Below are positions 55,441 to 64,000 of a stretch of 64,000 nt of DNA, in pieces (within the stretch, counting starts at the first letter, position 1; the number at the start of each line of letters is the position of its first letter). The DNA is taken from NCBI GenBank assembly GCA_028583605.1, contig CM053329.1, forward strand, positions 7,874,001 through 7,938,000. Direction: 5' to 3'. Origin of the DNA: Dastarcus helophoroides. Its lineage: Eukaryota > Arthropoda > Insecta > Coleoptera > Bothrideridae. Under the pieces are notes generated by a model. The model was not told the DNA's origin. It saw nothing but the letters and a program-made list of their open reading frames with translations, and did no database searches. The position numbers were made by a program, and so were the translations under genes.

Positions 55441-57044
55441 ACCTTAAATATTTTAAACTGGAATACTGCAGAACTTTTTGCTATCAATACTAAAATTAAA
55501 ATCGAAACTTGAAACACTTGAAATTAAAATATCAAGGACATATTGAAATTTAGATTTTCAATTTGACTTTCAATTGTTTTTCAAAATTTCGACTCTTGTG
55601 ACCTTAAAATTTTTATTACAAATTTTGGATCAGCCGAGAGGACTTTTTCCTAGAAATTTCGATTTTTATATAAAAATTAAATTTCTTAAAATTTTATTTT
55701 ATTTATTTATTTTTTTCGAAATTTGTCCTTTTTTGAAGTTGATTTATCTTCGAAGGTCAACTCTATTTTAAAATTCTATTTATTTCAAAATCTGATTTTC
55801 TAGAGGAAATTTTGACTTTTTTAATTTCGACTTTTTTCGGAAATTTTGTTTTTTTTTTATTTTGACTTTGTTTTCAAAATAGGTCTTTTTGAAGAATTTT
55901 CCTTTCCTAAAAAAATTGAAAAAGATTCTCTTGAAATTCAACCTTTTAAATTTGTAAAAATTTGCATTTTAGTATTTTTTATCGAAATTTCGACTTTCTC
56001 TTATGAAATTTGTCTTAAGGATTTCCTAAAGTATTATTTTTTTTCAAATCAAAAACTTGATTTACCTGAAGGATAGGAATGCAGATCAGATGTGTCTTCT
56101 ACATTATTTCATTTACATGAATATTTTCAGCGATAGCACTAGTTCACGCAACGCAGTAATTGCGGTTTGAATTAAACATTTTAGCGCGATCTCATAAACT
56201 GTGTTAGTCATAGACTTAATACGAATTGCCAATGAATGCTTTTTATCTGAGACATAATTAACACAGTTATCAGTTCCATAAATATTTGGATTGATTGTAG
56301 AAAGGGGTGTGTATATCTGAAAATAAATATTTTCTTATTATTCAATTATAACACAAGAAAATTTGCATAAAATTTCAAATTCATAAATAAGAAAAATATG
56401 ATTTAATTTGGTGTATTGACTATTCCTGAAGTAATTTGTAAGAAATCCTAATTGCACGAGCCCTACGCGCTCTTGGCTGAATTATTAATAATATATTACT
56501 AACAATTTTTGTTATCAAAATTTAACTTTTTTCTTACTCAAAAACTTTCTTTGCAAAATGTGAACAAGTCCAATCTTTTTTTTGGAAATTTAGAGCATTA
56601 TTCTTCTAATTCGTTCGTTTTTTTTTTTGGAAAATTTCGCATTTTCCCCCAAAATTCGAAGATTTTTTTTTTCACTGAACTTTTTCTCGAAATTTATATC
56701 CCCAAAACTCGTGTTCATTTCAAAATGTTAATTTTTTATTAAAGTTTTGAATATATTTCTTAATATTTAATTTTCAATTAAAAAATCCAATATTTTTTTC
56801 TCCAAATGTTGAACTTAAAATTTCAACCTTTTATCAAAATTATTTTTCCTTTTTCTCAAAGTTTAACTTTTTTTGTTATCTTAACATTCGATATTCTCTC
56901 GAAATTTCGACTTTTTGGTGCAAACTCCTCTATTTTATTAAAAAAAAGAGCTTTTTCTCAAAATTAAAGAAAAGTTGTAAATTTACCTTTTTTGAAATGT
57001 GTAATTTATTCTTGAAACCTTTTATTTAAAAATTATATTTATTT
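55441..57044. repeat. Quasi-repeat blocks around a mixed segment
   Basis: 55500-56070 and 56500-57040 are pyrimidine-rich quasi-repeat on the plus strand. 56080-56490 is AT-rich and more complex without recognised content. Frames here read as low-complexity Phe/Lys-rich peptides. Confidence 0.45.
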
Positions 57045-57501
57045 GAAAATATGTACTATGCCGAATTATTGGTCCGATTCGACGCCAAATTACAGAAAAA
57101 ACGGCCCCATTTGGCGAAGAAAAAAGTGCTCTTCCACTATGACAACGCACCGGCTCACATCTCCGCCCTCGCCACGGCAATTGGTCGAATTGGGCTACGA
57201 ACTGCTGCCCCGTCCACCGCATTCTCCAGATTTGACCCCGTGCGACTTCTATTTATTTCCAAACTTGAAAAAGTCACTCGCCGGGCAGAAATTTGAGTCG
57301 AATGAGGAGGTCATCGCCGCCACGGAGGCCCACTTTGCAGACCTTGAGAAAACGTATTTTTCCGACGGGTTAAAGAAGTTGAAGCATCGCTGGGTCAGGT
57401 GTATAGAGTTAAAAGGAGACTACGTTGAGAAATAAATCGCCACTTTTCCAAAATTTTGGTCTTTCTTTTGTAGGCGAAGTATATATCGGACCAGCCTCGT
57501 A
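57045..57501 (+). pseudogene. mariner transposase C-terminal fragment with terminal repeat
   Basis: From 57051 the frame gives YYAELLVRFDAKLQKKRPHL and VLFHYDNAPAHISA with the second catalytic Asp (about 57140). A one-base shift near 57175 moves to a second frame: VELGYELLPRPPHSPDLTPC, DFYLFPNLKK with the third Asp, FESNEEVIAA and the C-terminus ELKGDYVEK at 57435. The terminal repeat (inverse TACGAGGCTGGTCCGATAT) lies at about 57482-57501, so the right end of the element is intact. Everything before the second Asp is missing. This family differs from M1 (22817) and is close to the fragment at 20355. Inactive. Confidence 0.85.
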
Positions 57502-58515
57502 TATTCACTTTCTCAGTTTTAGTAGTACGCTTTCAGTGCTAATAATTTTTTAAGATTGAATATCATGCGCAATTATTTAGTTTTTATTAAATTTTAAAGC
57601 GGTAATTATTTATTTGGCTTATGCCTTATAATTTTACTTCACCGATTAATGTTGAAATAAGTCAGTGTAATTTATAAGTAGAATATGAATAAATGTTAAC
57701 CTCTGAAGAATTTATTGTGGTTGCTTCATTGCTTCTGTACACCATGCAATTGAGTGTCGTAAGGTGGAAATGCGAACACTTTTGATTAATGTTAATGTGC
57801 AGAATTAGGAGTAATTTATTAAAGGTTAAGAATTACTTTCATCTGACATTCTTTTTTCTTTCTTATAAGAATATAATAGGCTTACAAATGCACTGTATAA
57901 TTAAGATGATACAACCACGGCCACAAACTGTTATTTTATAATCCTTGGATTGTCTGGAAACTTAAATATTTTATTGAAATAAAAAAATGCAGGCAGAATA
58001 ACTTACATTAAGTCTTACTAGCCATTTGTCGGCGGGGCAATTTTAGGTTCCACATTCTGTGCCCTTAGTTTGCGATATCTTGATATTTATAATTTTTTTT
58101 CCATTGGGAGATTCCTCTGATGGCACTACCACGAAAGTTACTTTTTTAATATTGTTTCAGAGGTAACTGCTCATAACTTTGAGCAGATTTTGAAATAGGT
58201 AACTAGTTTTTTTTAGAATTTTTTTTAAAAGGTAAATAAATTCTAAATTCTCGATTTAGCGTGGGTAGCATAAAGTGAGGACAGCACTTAGGCCCCTTGT
58301 GCTATCCCCGCAATCGAGTCGTTTATTCAGCAACCCAATTTTATTGGGAACGGTAACCAGTGTCCTTTTTACTATTTTTTATAAGTAGTTATCGCAAATT
58401 AATTTATGATTAAGTAATAGTATTCATATGCAAGTAGAATGCAACCTAGACTACAAATTCATGCAGCCCTCCAGGCGTGTATAGTGAATTATAGGTAGCT
58501 GAACTATCAACAGTT
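57502..58515. other. AT-rich mostly unique DNA, no gene
   Basis: 58240-58330 is more complex (GGACAGCACTTAGGCCCC). No coding motif or repeat partner. Confidence 0.35.
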
Positions 58516-58519
58516 GAAA

Positions 58520-58590
58520 CACTGCCACCTAGCCAAGCGGTTGCTCTCTAGGAAAAAGTTCCCAGAAGACAAGGATTCTAATGCACAGAC
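58520..58590 (+). mobile_element. Possible tRNA-derived SINE head
   Basis: CACCTAGCCAAGCGGTTGC resembles an A box (TAGCCAAGCGG), and about 40 bp later AAGGATTCTAATGC is a poor B box. It differs from the other SINE family here. Weak support. Confidence 0.3.
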
Positions 58591-58723
58591 CAATAGGTTT
58601 GAACATTTATTAAATTCGAAGTTTGGAAACCAAATCTTAAATCTAACAAGATCGAAACCGGTATTTGGTTTTCAAACTTCGAATCTAATAAATGTTCAAA
58701 CCTATTGGTCTGTGCATTAGAAT
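58575..58723. repeat. Long near-perfect hairpin, arms 61 bp
   Basis: 58575-58635 and 58663-58723 are reverse complements with 59 of 61 positions matching, around a 27-bp spacer. The arms contain AATGCACAGACCAATAGG and GAACATTTATTAAATTCG. No coding in either direction beyond mirror-image open frames. It borders a PLE-type family C sequence. Confidence 0.9.
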
Positions 58724-59030
58724 AGCATTCATGTTTTATTGGTTTTTTTTTCGCTAGTGATTCCTTCCACAATTCTAGATTTCCAGTTCTGTTAAGGATT
58801 GGCAGTCTCTTATAGATTGCCCCACTGCCCGAAACGTTAAAACTTTAAAATAATCTTGTTATTTATTTGTACATCGTTTAAAATCTTAAGATAGTTTTAA
58901 GCGTTTTTCAGTGCTGGAACACAAACAGCGATTGGCAAACAAAGATCCAATGCAATAGCTGCTTGGGGTAATCTATAAGAGATTGCCAATCCTTAACAGA
59001 AGGTTACTGAAAATTTAGAATTGAATAAAT
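58724..59030. mobile_element. PLE-type family C fragment
   Basis: Contains GATTGGCAGTCTCTTATAG and its later inverse CTATAAGAGATTGCCAATCC, and CCCGAAACGTTAAAAC in the core, which resembles the 3' half of a PLE hammerhead (GAAACGUU). CAACAGCGATTGGCAAAC and TTAACAGAAGGTTACTG are shared with 60030-60345 and 25816-26010. The CTGAAGA half is not evident. Confidence 0.5.
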
Positions 59031-59583
59031 GCTATTTATGCTACTTCGCAAAGAAGATACAGAGAATATCTACGATTAAGTAAGATAAAAAGATTAAAAT
59101 TCAGAATAGTGAAGCATGCCTGAAAAACCTGAAAATCAATAAACAAATATTCCGAGAAGTACGAGTTAAATCTAAATTTTAAAAAAACTCGATATTTAGT
59201 AAAAAATTACGAAGAATAGCGACAAAGATCGAAATGTATTGGAAAATGAGTAATATTTAAAGAAAATATATAAATTTCCAGATAAATGTCAAAACCGAAA
59301 AAATAAAAATTTGAAATATGTAAACCGGAATGTTTAGAAATAAAATCGAAATTTGGAGATAAAAATCCAAACATTTTTAGAAAGTCCAAGGTCGAAATGT
59401 GACGAAAGTGGTAAACATATTACGCGTTATCGATTCACACAATTTAAACAGTGTGGATTTTTAATTCTTTTTATTTAACAAAACAAATTATTCATATAAA
59501 ATTTATTTACAAACAAGACTTGGGTAGTAATCATTACAAAATATAATGCACTACTAATTTAATTATATTAAAAAAAATTGTAA
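59031..59583. other. AT-rich DNA, partly quasi-repeat
   Basis: 59150-59400 is purine-rich quasi-repeat on the plus strand. No gene. Confidence 0.4.
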
Positions 59584-59597
59584 TTGCATTACTTTGA

Positions 59598-59740
59598 AAA
59601 ACAAAACTTGTTCCCTGAAACCAAGAAAGATTAAAAACACAACAAAGGTTGCTCTCACGCGTTTCGACAGCCAAGCTATCATCTTCAGAGAGATACTTCA
59701 ATTTTTGAAGATAACCGAGGACCAGTCCGTTCCACCAAAA
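59598..59740. mobile_element. 143-bp PLE-derived insertion, 14-bp duplication
   Basis: TTGCATTACTTTGA is duplicated (59584-59597 and 59741-59754). The left part is GAAACCAAGAAAGATTAAAA and CAACAAAGGTTGCTCTCACG. The right part is the family end ACCAGTCCGTTCCACCAAAA. It is the shortest bounded copy and has one hammerhead-like unit, not a palindrome. Confidence 0.8.
59652..59692 (-). ncRNA. Hammerhead-like motif, cleavage base mutated
   Basis: On the minus strand CTCT, CTGAAGA (59688-59682), stem II GATAGC/GCTGTC, GAAACGCGTG, AGAG. The base after GU is G, which hammerheads do not accept. Confidence 0.5.
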
Positions 59741-59754
59741 TTGCATTACTTTGA

Positions 59755-60029
59755 TAAAAAATGTAATGTAATGTGTAACTTCTGTCATTTGTTAAAATAG
59801 AACATTTCTCATTTAAAGGAAATAATTGCAGGTACTCATTACTTCTTTTAAATTACATTGTATTGGAGGAATTTGATTCCTAAAAGTAATTGCAATTCCA
59901 AAAAGTAATTTAATTTTTTTTGTAATTCCATTACAATGACGAAGGTTATTCCTGTCATTTATGCTTTTGTCTTGGACACCTTAAACAAGAGTAAATTTGT
60001 AGAATCAGTTATACTCAGCTATACCCAGA
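59755..60029. other. AT-rich spacer
   Basis: Rich in GTAATTGCATTAC-like words around the insertion site; no gene. Confidence 0.35.
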
Positions 60030-60345
60030 ATTATTTCTGACAGCATACACAAAGTTGTTGGGGAAGATATTTGGATTGTTTTTTTGACGACGGGCAGAGA
60101 ATAACACTGTCCGAAACGTTAAAATTTTAACATAATCTTGTTGTTATTTAGTTTTTACGTCGTTTAAATTTTAAGATGTTAGGTGTTTTTTCAGTGTTGA
60201 GTCACAAACAGCGATTGACATACCAAGATCCAACGCAATTGCTACTTGGGGCAATCTACAACAGATTGCCAATCCTTAACAGAAGGCTACTGAAAATTTG
60301 GAATTGTGAAAGGAGTAATTGGCGAAGAGAAACATGAATAGAAAT
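60030..60345. mobile_element. PLE-type family C fragment
   Basis: TGTCCGAAACGTTAAAATTT at about 60107, CAAACAGCGATTGACATACC, ACAGATTGCCAATCCTTAAC and AATTGGCGAAGAGAAACATG run in the same order as 58800-59030 and 25816-26010. Only the 3' half of a hammerhead-like core is visible. Confidence 0.5.
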
Positions 60346-62244
60346 CCCAAAGAAATCTTTTAAAAAAAAGCTGTCTAAAAATGTTCAATCAATTTTTGCC
60401 ATTTTTTCAAAAATTCTTCAAAAAATATTTTTAAAATTGTTAGATAAATATTATTCACTTTTTTATCAAAAAATCGGCCAAATTTAAAGGAGAAAGCAAA
60501 TTTTAACTCGCTTATCAAAAGCGAGTTAAAATTTTCTGTAATTTCGGATTTTAAAAAAGTTTCAATTTTCAGAGAAATTTTGAGAAATTGCGAATTTCTG
60601 AAAAAATTCCAAATTTTAAGGAAGTCAGATTTGGATTAAAAAAGGCGAATTTTAGAAATAAATTCGAAATTTCAAAAGAAAAGGGCAAATTTTGTGAACA
60701 AAGACGAATTTTAAGAAAAAAGAAAAACATTTTGAGAAAATGTAGAAATTTTAATCAGGACAAATTTTGAAGAAAATAATATAGAAATTTCTGGAAAAGG
60801 TTCCTCTATTTAAGAATATAAATTTTCGGTTGGCTACACGAGCCAGAAGGAAGCAAATGCTTTACCCTACTCTATTCTAGCGAACTAGTAGCAAAAGAAA
60901 ACGAGGGAATTTAAAATATATTTATTTTTATTACGTAGGACTGGACAAATTGCTGGATTAATTATCTTAACAAATGTGTGTTAAGCGAAGGACTCCCGTC
61001 ATTCATGATATGGATCCCATATCACGGGATAAGAAACTTTGTCAGTGTTTCCACATTATAATAAAAAATGCAAAAAAAAAAAATAAAAATGAAAAAAATT
61101 CGATATTTTGTAAAAAAAAAATCGAAATATTTCAAAGGGAATCAAATTTTGTCGAGTTTCGAAAAAAGTGAATTTTGAGAGTCGAAATTTGTCGCCTAAA
61201 CATTTATTTTCTAATGACTGCCGAGTCAAAAAGGACAAGTTCCCTATCCTGACCTTGAAAATATCTTATATTAAGATAAACGTCGAAATTTTGAAAAGTT
61301 TCTACGTCGAAATTTTGAAGTTTCAACGTCAAGAAAGTTGATTTTAGAAAAAAAGTCGAAATATTTTAAAATTCTTAGATGTTATCAAAAAATCGACAAA
61401 ATTTCTAGGAGAAAGCAAATTTTGGCAAACAAGACGTAATTTCCTGTAAATTTCGCATTTTAAAAATGTTGAGAAATAGCGAATTTCGGAAAAAAATTGA
61501 AATTTTGAGAGTCATTTTGATTTAAAAAAAGTCTAATATTATGAATAATTTCGAAATGTTAAAACAAAAAAGAAGAATTTTGAGAAAAAAACTGAAATGT
61601 TGAAAAAATGACATTTTAATAAGGAAGAATTGTAAAGAAAAAAAAATATACAGAAATTTCTGGAAAAGGTTCGCGCAGTTGAGAATATAAATTTTCGATT
61701 GGCTACTTGAACCAGAAGGAAGCAAGTGTTCCACCCTGCCCTATTCAAGCTAGCTAGTAGCAAAAGAAAACGAGGGAATTTAAAATATATTCATTTTTAT
61801 TACGTAGGACTAAACAAATTACTAGATTATTTATTTTAATAAATCTTGTTAAGCCATGAACTCCTGTCATTCTTGATATGGACCCATGTTAAGAAACCTT
61901 ACCATAGTTGTTCCACATTGTTATAAAAAATGGAAAAAAACGCAAAATTTTAAGAAAAAGATCGAGATTTTTGGAAAAATATAGAAATTTCTAAAAAGAA
62001 TCGGTATTTTGTAAAAAAAAATTAGAAATTTAAAAAAAAATTCGAAATTTTCCAAAGGGACTCATATTTTGTAGAGTTTCGAAAAAAAAAGCGAATTTTA
62101 AAAAGAAATTGAAATTTCAAGAAAAGTCAAAATTATTCGGCTGAATATTTATTTCCTAATGATTTCAGAGTCAAAAAGGACAAACTTCCTATCTTGCACC
62201 TGAAAATGTCTAATATTAAGATAAACGTTGAAATTTTAAGGTTC
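60346..62244 (-). mobile_element. Two direct copies of a hAT family B-like module, reversed
   Basis: Modules at about 60805-61075 and 61675-61935 share AATATAAATTTTCG, GGCTAC, CCAGAAGGAAGCAA, AAAGAAAACGAGGGAATTTA and TTATTACGTAGGACT, and then a GATATGGA word. They are the reverse of the left part of the bounded family B elements. Between them is a purine-rich quasi-repeat with GAGTCAAAAAGGACAA at 61224 and 62168. No ends of the hAT type remain. A third copy follows at 62829-63560. Confidence 0.6.
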
Positions 62245-62828
62245 CAACTTTGGTGGAACGGACTGGTCTTTGATTATCTTCGAAAATTGAAATACTGCTC
62301 TACTGCTCTAACACATTTCGATAGCTAAGCTATCATCTTCAGAGAGGTACTAAAAAACACAACAAAGGTTGCTCCAACGCGTTTCGATAACCAAGCTGCC
62401 ATAGTTTCGATAGCCAAGCTATCATCTTCAGAATGTTGTGAGCTTATCAGTTCGAATTGATTATTAACACGTAAATTGAATAATACCCACTTTATTACCG
62501 AACTTAACTCGGAATACTACAACTGAATAATGAACTTATTTATTTACTTCTAACTATTAACTCACTAATTACACTGACTGACTCTAACTAACTGGAGGGT
62601 AAGACGACCGCCTTATATAGTTTTGGCTCCCAGGTTCTAGAAAAATCCCGCAGATAAGGCTTATCACTTGCCAAAATTTCTGGAACGCTTATCTGCCGTT
62701 TGCTTTATTATCGCGGCCGCTTTCCCCTTATCAGATGATAGCTTGGCTATCAAAACGCGTTAGAGCAACCTTTGTTGTGTTTTTCAATCTTTCTTGGTTT
62801 TAGGGGCCAAGATTTGTATTTTAATTTT
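62245..62828. mobile_element. PLE-derived element interrupted by an LTR-like repeat
   Basis: TTTGGTGGAACGGACTGGTC at 62250 is the family start. Partial hammerhead-like units follow (TTTCGATAGC near 62315, AACGCGTTTCGATAACC near 62377, TTTCGATAGCCAAGC near 62405). At 62434-62733 a 300-bp LTR-like repeat splits the unit, and the inverted arm continues with GATGATAGCTTGGCTATC and GCGTTAGAGCAACC to about 62828. Most ribozyme cores are mutated. No target duplication was clear. Confidence 0.6.
62434..62733 (-). mobile_element. LTR-like repeat, possible solo LTR
   Basis: Matches 34628-35557 minus the Tigger insertion. On the minus strand: TGATAAGGGGAAAGCGGCC, GGCAGATAAGCGTTCCAG, AAACTATATAAGGCGG (TATA box), a likely start in CAGTCAGTGTAATTAG, then GGTAATAAAG (polyadenylation signal) and an end TCACAACA. 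TG...CA ends and the promoter layout suggest an LTR. A possible 5-bp flank repeat TCAGA would shift the ends by a few bases. No protein-coding part is nearby. Confidence 0.5.
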
Positions 62829-63568
62829 TCCAGAAAGTTGGTTTAAGAAAGTTGAAATTTCTTGAAAATGTCACTTTCCACATTCTAAGTAATAAAAAAT
62901 AAAAAAAACCGAAATTTCAAGAAAAAGATCGATATTTTTGGAAAAAGAACGAAACTTCGAGAAAAAATTCGAAATTTAGTAGAAAATAAATCGAAGATTC
63001 CCCAAGGGAATCAAATTTTGTTGAATTTCGAAAAAAAAGCGAATTCTGAAATGGAATCGAAATTTCAAGAAAAAAGTTGAAAATACAGAGTCAAAAAGGA
63101 CAAGCCCCCTATCCTGCCCCTGGAAATGTCTAATATTAAGATGAACCTCGAAATTGTGAAAAATGACGAATTTTGAGAAAAGTTGAAATTTTGAGAAAAT
63201 GTGGAAATTTCAACGAAAGAAAGAAAATGGAAATTTCTGAAAGAGGTTCTCGTAGTGGAGAATATAAATTTTGACTTGGGTAAATGAGGCAGAAGAAAGC
63301 AAATGCTTCAACTAGCTAGTAGGAAAAAAACAGAAGGATTTGAACATATTTTTGTTACGTAGAACTGGAGAACTTACTGGATTAATTATTATCCCTAGTA
63401 TGCCATGGATGACCACCCCTCATGATATGGACCATAAATCCTAACTTAAGAAATACTGTCATAGAGCAGAGAGTTTCCAAATTTTAATAAAAAATGTTAT
63501 ATAGTTAGTTATCATTAGCTAACAACCCTTACACTAAACAATTTTAAACCCAAGACCTAAAAACTACG
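62829..63568 (-). mobile_element. Third direct copy of the hAT family B-like module, reversed
   Basis: 63080-63150 (GAGTCAAAAAGGACAAGC) and 63245-63500 (GAATATAAATTTTGAC, GTTACGTAGAACTGGAG, TCATGATATGGACC) follow the modules at 60.8 and 61.7 kb in order and direction. Purine-rich quasi-repeat fills the rest. Confidence 0.55.
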
Positions 63569-64000
63569 AGGGTAAATCAAATATGAAGCGGAATTTGTTT
63601 TTAAAATTTATTGGTACAAGATACAGATAAGAAATCTATTAACTATTTTTCTACATAGTCTCCTAGTTTTGTTATGCATTTTTCCCAACGGATTGGGAGT
63701 TTTTTAACGCCATCATCATAAAAAGAAGGGAGGCGTGTTTGCAGCCAATTGCGCACAAATGTCTCAACAGCAGCATCCTTATGGAATCGCTCACCTCCTA
63801 GAGCTTCTTTCAGAGGCCTAAACATATGATAATCGCATGATGATAAGTCGGGACTATAAGGAGGGTGTTCTAATCTTGCTCAATGCATTTTCTCTCATTT
63901 TTGAAGTGTCAGTGGGGGGCGGGCATTGTCGTGAAGCAAAATCACATTTCTGACCGAAAATTCGATTGATTGACCACTCCCAAAGCTTATCCCTATCTGA
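63569..64000 (-). pseudogene. mariner element (family M1), cut by window edge
   Basis: TACGAGGGTAAATCAAATAT near 63569 is the terminal repeat. On the minus strand the C-terminal frame (63825-63643) reads MFRPLKEALGGERFHKDAAV and ends ITKLGDYVEK. Upstream, around 63835-63940, are the SPDLSSCDYHMF-like and HDNARP-like blocks with the third and second catalytic Asp regions. At about 63962 similarity jumps from the catalytic region straight to a segment that lies upstream in the 36-kb copy (TTGACCACTCCCAAAGC), so this copy too has an internal deletion, different from the one at 22817. The remainder lies outside the window. Confidence 0.8.

Noticed and set aside
58514..58772. Two opposed open frames with mirrored peptides
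   Set aside because: They are produced by the 61-bp inverted repeat and show no protein motif.

Overview
This window looks like repeat-dominated nuclear DNA of an animal, most likely an arthropod and probably an insect. The evidence is the mix of element families: mariner and Tc1 transposases, an I-type and a Jockey-type LINE, a Penelope-like element, tRNA-derived SINEs, a DUF4817-type transposase and many non-autonomous hAT elements. The DNA is very AT-rich. I found no convincing host protein-coding exon, rRNA or true tRNA gene, so the window is probably intergenic or inside a very long intron. Every recognisable protein is a transposable-element protein, and nearly all are broken.

Layout: 1-4.1 kb is AT-rich DNA with one terminal-inverted-repeat element. 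At 4.1-6.8 kb lie a SINE and a Penelope-like element (reverse transcriptase plus GIY-YIG nuclease, minus strand). At 6.8-9.3 kb is a degenerate AT-rich quasi-repeat with a short Penelope-derived insertion. A GC-rich island sits at 9.63-9.85 kb. At 11.5-14 kb is a hAT element that appears chimeric. Complex, possibly host non-coding DNA lies at 16.4-17.4 kb. At 17.4-21.3 kb are hAT-like DNA, an I-type LINE, a mariner fragment and a Tigger-like MITE. At 22.8-26.75 kb are a deleted mariner and a complete hAT that contains a LINE that itself contains another insertion. At 28.2-30.9 kb is a complete hAT next to a Tc1 remnant. At 31-37 kb are SINEs, a GC-richer island, an LTR-like repeat carrying a Tigger element, and a mariner. 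At 37.6-40.2 kb is a probable hAT carrying two short Penelope-derived insertions. At 41.7-43.1 kb is a large inverted repeat. At 43.8-46.9 kb are a Penelope-derived composite and a complete hAT. At 47.9-49.9 kb are a SINE, a LINE and a Penelope fragment. At 51.9-55.4 kb a DUF4817-type transposase gene is split by a 2.8-kb hAT. At 57-60.4 kb are a mariner, a long hairpin and Penelope-related sequences. At 60.4-64 kb are three direct copies of a hAT-derived module, a Penelope/LTR nest, and a mariner cut by the window edge.

Three themes stand out. (1) Short Penelope-derived insertions, several with clear 11-14 bp target-site duplications, carry minimal hammerhead-ribozyme-like cores (CTGAAGA, stem II, GAAAC, then a self-complementary ACGT or ACGCGT), often in opposed pairs. 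They resemble non-autonomous, retrozyme-like elements. (2) hAT elements can be bounded to the base by 8-bp duplications, and one splits a transposase ORF so that removing it restores the reading frame. (3) A large part of the window is a highly degenerate, strand-asymmetric quasi-repeat of roughly 20-25 bp built around AAATTTCGA, partly carried inside the hAT elements.
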